NCBI GenBank assembly: GCA_012729055.1
Contig: JAAYDW010000037.1
Location: forward strand, 119,028 to 183,027
Direction of reading: 5' to 3'
Origin: Deltaproteobacteria bacterium
Lineage (GTDB): Bacteria > Desulfobacterota > Syntrophia > Syntrophales > Smithellaceae
Length of the DNA: 64,000 nt
In this document: positions 61,108 to 64,000 of the stretch, one piece after another
How positions within the stretch are numbered: position 1 is the stretch's first letter
Layout: each line of letters opens with the position of its first letter
The notes under the pieces: model-generated
Told to the model about the DNA's origin: nothing
The model's database searches: none
What the model saw: the letters and a program-made list of their open reading frames with translations, nothing else
Program-made: the position numbers and the translations under genes

Positions 61108-62512
61108 CACGTTGCCTTTCTTGTTTTTTCCACTGTTTATGAAACGTCTTATGCGCCAGGGCCGGCAGGTTGCGCGAGGCAAACCACCCGTTCATCAGCC
61201 CAGGCATTTTGCGGATGACGCCGTTTGCGGCGAAACGATTGATGAGCGGCCGCAACAGACGGACGGCGAAATGCCAGCGGCCGCCGCTTTTCACCAGCCG
61301 GCCCCACGCCTTGAAAAAAAGCCCCTGCGCACGGACGGAAGAAGCCTGTTGTTCGCGGTAGTGAAGAAACAAACGCGGATGATCGACGCCGGCAGGGCAG
61401 ACGTCCCGGCACGCGCCGCAAAGCGTCGTGGCAAAGTAGAGGTCGCGCGTTTGCTCGCGGCCCAGCAGCAGGGGATTGAGGACTTGTCCCATCGGACCGG
61501 AATAGACCCAGCCGTAAGGATAACCGCCGATCTTTCCGTAAACGGGGCAGACGCTCAGGCACGCGCCGCAGCGGATGCAGCGCAGCGCCTCGCGGGCTTT
61601 GACGTCCCGGTAAATCTCCGAGCGCCCGTTGTCCAGAATAAGAATGTAGAGCTCTTCCGGTCCGTCGGCGTCACCCGGCTTTTTCGGGCCGCAGTCGATG
61701 GAGACGTAAGACGAAAGCTTCTGCCCGGTGCAGTGGCGGCACAAAAGGCGCAGCAGATGCAGGGCGTCGTTCATGGTCGGCACGACCTTTTCCAGGCTCA
61801 TCACGGAAACCTGGATGGCGGGGGACGATTTGCAAAGCCGGATGTTGCCTTCATTTTCCACATTGAAAATCGCACCGGTATCGGCCGCGGCCATGTTCAC
61901 GCCGGTGACGGCCATGTCCAGGCGCCTGAACTTGTCGCGCAGGTAGCGGCGTGCCGCGCCGCCCAGCGCAATCCGGTCCGTGGTCGGCTCGTCAATCACG
62001 CCGTGCGCCAGAAAAAGGTCGCGAATTTCCTCGACCGGCAAATTGATGGCGGGGCCGACAATATGAAACGGCGGCCGCCGCAGGAGCTGGATGATGAATT
62101 CGCCCAGGTCCGTCTCAAAGGCGTCAATGCCGTTGGTTTTAAGATATTCGTTGAGCCCCATTTCTTCCGTCACCATCGATTTGCCCTTGGCGACATAGCG
62201 GACACCCTTTTCTTTGGCGAGAGCAAGGATGAATTCGTTGGCTTGGGCGGCGGTTTTTGCCCAGATGATCTTTGCGCCGCAGGCCAGGGCGTTTTTTGCG
62301 AACTGTTCCAGAAGATCCGGCAGGCGCGCGACAGCGTCGGCGCGGATGGCGCGGCCGCAGGCAACGGCTGCGGCCGGATCGGGAAATGTCTTCATGGCGC
62401 CGGCGCAGGACCTGGCGAAGTACGGCGCCAGGCGGCCCAGAAAATTCCGGCTGCGTTCATTTTTCAGTTCCCGGTTGGCAGCGGCCGCGAATTCCTGCGT
62501 TCGAACGTCCAT
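61091..62512 (-). CDS. LutB-like iron-sulfur LUD-domain protein
   Basis: CIRCGACLSVCPVYGKIGGYPYGWVYSGPMGQVLNPLL; CGACRDVCPAGVDHPRLFLHYREQ. Confidence 0.93.
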   Translation of the reverse strand: MDVRTQEFAAAANRELKNERSRNFLGRLAPYFARSCAGAMKTFPDPAAAVACGRAIRADAVARLPDLLEQFAKNALACGAKIIWAKTAAQANEFILALAKEKGVRYVAKGKSMVTEEMGLNEYLKTNGIDAFETDLGEFIIQLLRRPPFHIVGPAINLPVEEIRDLFLAHGVIDEPTTDRIALGGAARRYLRDKFRRLDMAVTGVNMAAADTGAIFNVENEGNIRLCKSSPAIQVSVMSLEKVVPTMNDALHLLRLLCRHCTGQKLSSYVSIDCGPKKPGDADGPEELYILILDNGRSEIYRDVKAREALRCIRCGACLSVCPVYGKIGGYPYGWVYSGPMGQVLNPLLLGREQTRDLYFATTLCGACRDVCPAGVDHPRLFLHYREQQASSVRAQGLFFKAWGRLVKSGGRWHFAVRLLRPLINRFAANGVIRKMPGLMNGWFASRNLPALAHKTFHKQWKKQERQRDAGRR

Positions 62513-62515
62513 GGC

Positions 62516-63253
62516 TTACCGCTCCTCCCGTCCGGCCGCGGCGAGAAACTCTGCCAGATGCATAACTTTCCTGTCCGGGACATGGCGGCTCAGATAGCCG
62601 CCGATATTGAGCAGACAGCCCGGCTCGTTCAGCAGCAGAAGGTCCGCTCCGGAGGCCAGATAGTTTTCGCATTTTTCTTTGACCATGGCCGTGGAGATTT
62701 CCGGATAGCGGTTGGCGAACTCTCCGCCGAAGCCGCAGCAGGTTTCCGCTCCTTGCAAGGGAACCAACTTTGCTCCCCTGACGCGGGACAGCAGTTCTTT
62801 CGGCTGCGCGGAAACGCCCAGGCCCCGCAGGATATGGCAGGATTCGTGGTAGGCGACTTTGCCGTCATAGAAGGCGCCGCAGTCGGAAACGCCCAGGACA
62901 TCGACGAGATACTGAGAAAGCTCGTAAATACGCGGGGCCAGCGCCTCGGCGCGTTCCCGCCAGAACGGTTCGTTTTCGAGCAGTTCCGGATAATGGGTCT
63001 TGACGGCGCAGACGCACGAGCCGGCAGGACTGACGATCGCCTCGTCATCTCCGAAGACATCAATAAAATGCCTGGCCGCGAGGCGTGCCTCTTTGGTAAA
63101 GCCGGCGTTTACGGCCGGCTGACCGCAGCAGGTTTGTTCGGAATGATAAATGCAGCGCACACCCAGGCGCGCAAGGAGCCGATAGGTAGCCTCGCCGATC
63201 CGGGGCAGAAACAAATCCACCAGGCAGGGAATGAAGAGAGAAACGGTTTTCAT
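62516..63253 (-). CDS. LutA-like (Fe-S)-binding cysteine-rich-domain protein
   Basis: VSLFIPCLVDLFLPRIGEATYRLLARLGVRCIYHSEQTCCGQPAVNAGF; YHESCHILRGLG; TCCGFGGEFANRYPEIS. Confidence 0.93.
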   Translation of the reverse strand: MKTVSLFIPCLVDLFLPRIGEATYRLLARLGVRCIYHSEQTCCGQPAVNAGFTKEARLAARHFIDVFGDDEAIVSPAGSCVCAVKTHYPELLENEPFWRERAEALAPRIYELSQYLVDVLGVSDCGAFYDGKVAYHESCHILRGLGVSAQPKELLSRVRGAKLVPLQGAETCCGFGGEFANRYPEISTAMVKEKCENYLASGADLLLLNEPGCLLNIGGYLSRHVPDRKVMHLAEFLAAAGREER

Positions 63254-63445
63254 GCTCCATCCTTGGCATCGGATTCGGCGACTGATGACGAAAAGACCGC
63301 TGTAGTTCTTTCAGGAGAGGGCTTTGGCATGTTTTCTCTTTGCTCCCGCGCCGGCAGACGTGGCCGTTTTTTTTTCAAAAGGCCGCGGGCATAAACATCC
63401 CGGTCGGCTGTCAAGGTCCGGCCGACCGGGACGTCACAGAGAGGA

Positions 63446-64000
63446 TCAGCGCGCGGAGGCTTTTCGCAGCGGGCGCGATGCTTTTTTTACCGGTTTAGCG
63501 GGTGTTTTCAGTTTCAGAATAAAGTCCACCCGTGTGCCCTGCGCAGGTTCGATTTCCCGGACAAAAATTTTATCCTGGAGATTGTCGAAGACGACCTTTT
63601 TTTCAAAACTGGCTATCGTCAGCCGATCCGCGATTTTGGATATGGTCAGGACCGCCTGCCGGCTTCCCGGTTCCGGTGCAATCGCCGGCCGGCGTTTAAG
63701 CAGTTTCTGAACCGCGTCCCCCGTTGAGACCAGCCGCTTTTTTTGCATGATGCTGTTGAAAATGCCGACGCCCCAGTCCTTTACGGTAAAGTGGAGCTCC
63801 GTCGGCGTTTTCAGTGCCTGCAGGTCGATTTTTTCCGATGCGGAATGCTTGACGGCGTTCTTGAGAAGTTCGGTAAGCGCGTACAGCGCGACAGACGCCA
63901 CAGTGCCGGGCAGGCCGGCAAAGACGGAGCTTTCTTCCTGAATCCGGTTCATTATTTTTGTTTCGGAAAGCCCTTCGTTCGTCAGAATTTTTCGAATTCG
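63446..64000 (-). CDS. HATPase-domain (histidine kinase-like ATPase) protein, 5' truncated by window edge
   Basis: ALTELLKNAVKHS (N box) and DWGVGIFNSI (G box); the frame stays open to base 64000 (RIRKILTNEGLSETKIMNRI...). Confidence 0.7.
   Translation of the reverse strand, partial: RIRKILTNEGLSETKIMNRIQEESSVFAGLPGTVASVALYALTELLKNAVKHSASEKIDLQALKTPTELHFTVKDWGVGIFNSIMQKKRLVSTGDAVQKLLKRRPAIAPEPGSRQAVLTISKIADRLTIASFEKKVVFDNLQDKIFVREIEPAQGTRVDFILKLKTPAKPVKKASRPLRKASAR

Noticed and set aside
60986-63394. 802-aa plus-strand ORF
   Set aside because: Antisense shadow ORF of the lutABC-like genes, which have clear Fe-S and LUD motifs. The shadow translation shows no domain and a typical R/A/Q-rich antisense composition of GC-rich DNA.

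Overview
The window is a GC-rich bacterial chromosome segment, most likely from a deltaproteobacterial or Syntrophus-like anaerobe (an inference from gene content only). It covers the replication-origin neighbourhood: rsmG-parA-parB-dnaA-dnaN-gyrB-gyrA on the minus strand, a candidate oriC with DnaA boxes, and a perfect parS 16-mer inside a PHP-domain gene. Other content includes gatCAB, mtnA, a KAS-III pair, an MCE/Mla-type transport operon, an HtrA protease, a KamA plus two ATP-grasp operon, a Pit phosphate system, lysA, rtcB/archease, a KdnAB-like pair, and lutABC. The observations I rate highest are: (1) an unannotated selenoprotein of the ArsC/Spx fold at 14482-14829, with an in-frame UGA in a U-S-T-C motif and a downstream SECIS-like hairpin, plus a tRNA-Sec gene in the same window; (2) an aldehyde:ferredoxin oxidoreductase C-terminus fused in frame to an iron-containing alcohol dehydrogenase at the left edge; (3) a KAS-III pair in which the second member keeps Cys but appears to have lost His and Asn; (4) a frameshifted AbiE-type toxin with a palindromic operator candidate next to selC; (5) an exact 89-nt internal duplication in a Cys-rich mini-protein; (6) an MCE-operon ABC-ATPase-like protein lacking Walker A; and (7) the KamA/ATP-grasp/ATP-grasp cassette. 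All family calls are from reading the translations. No searches were run.
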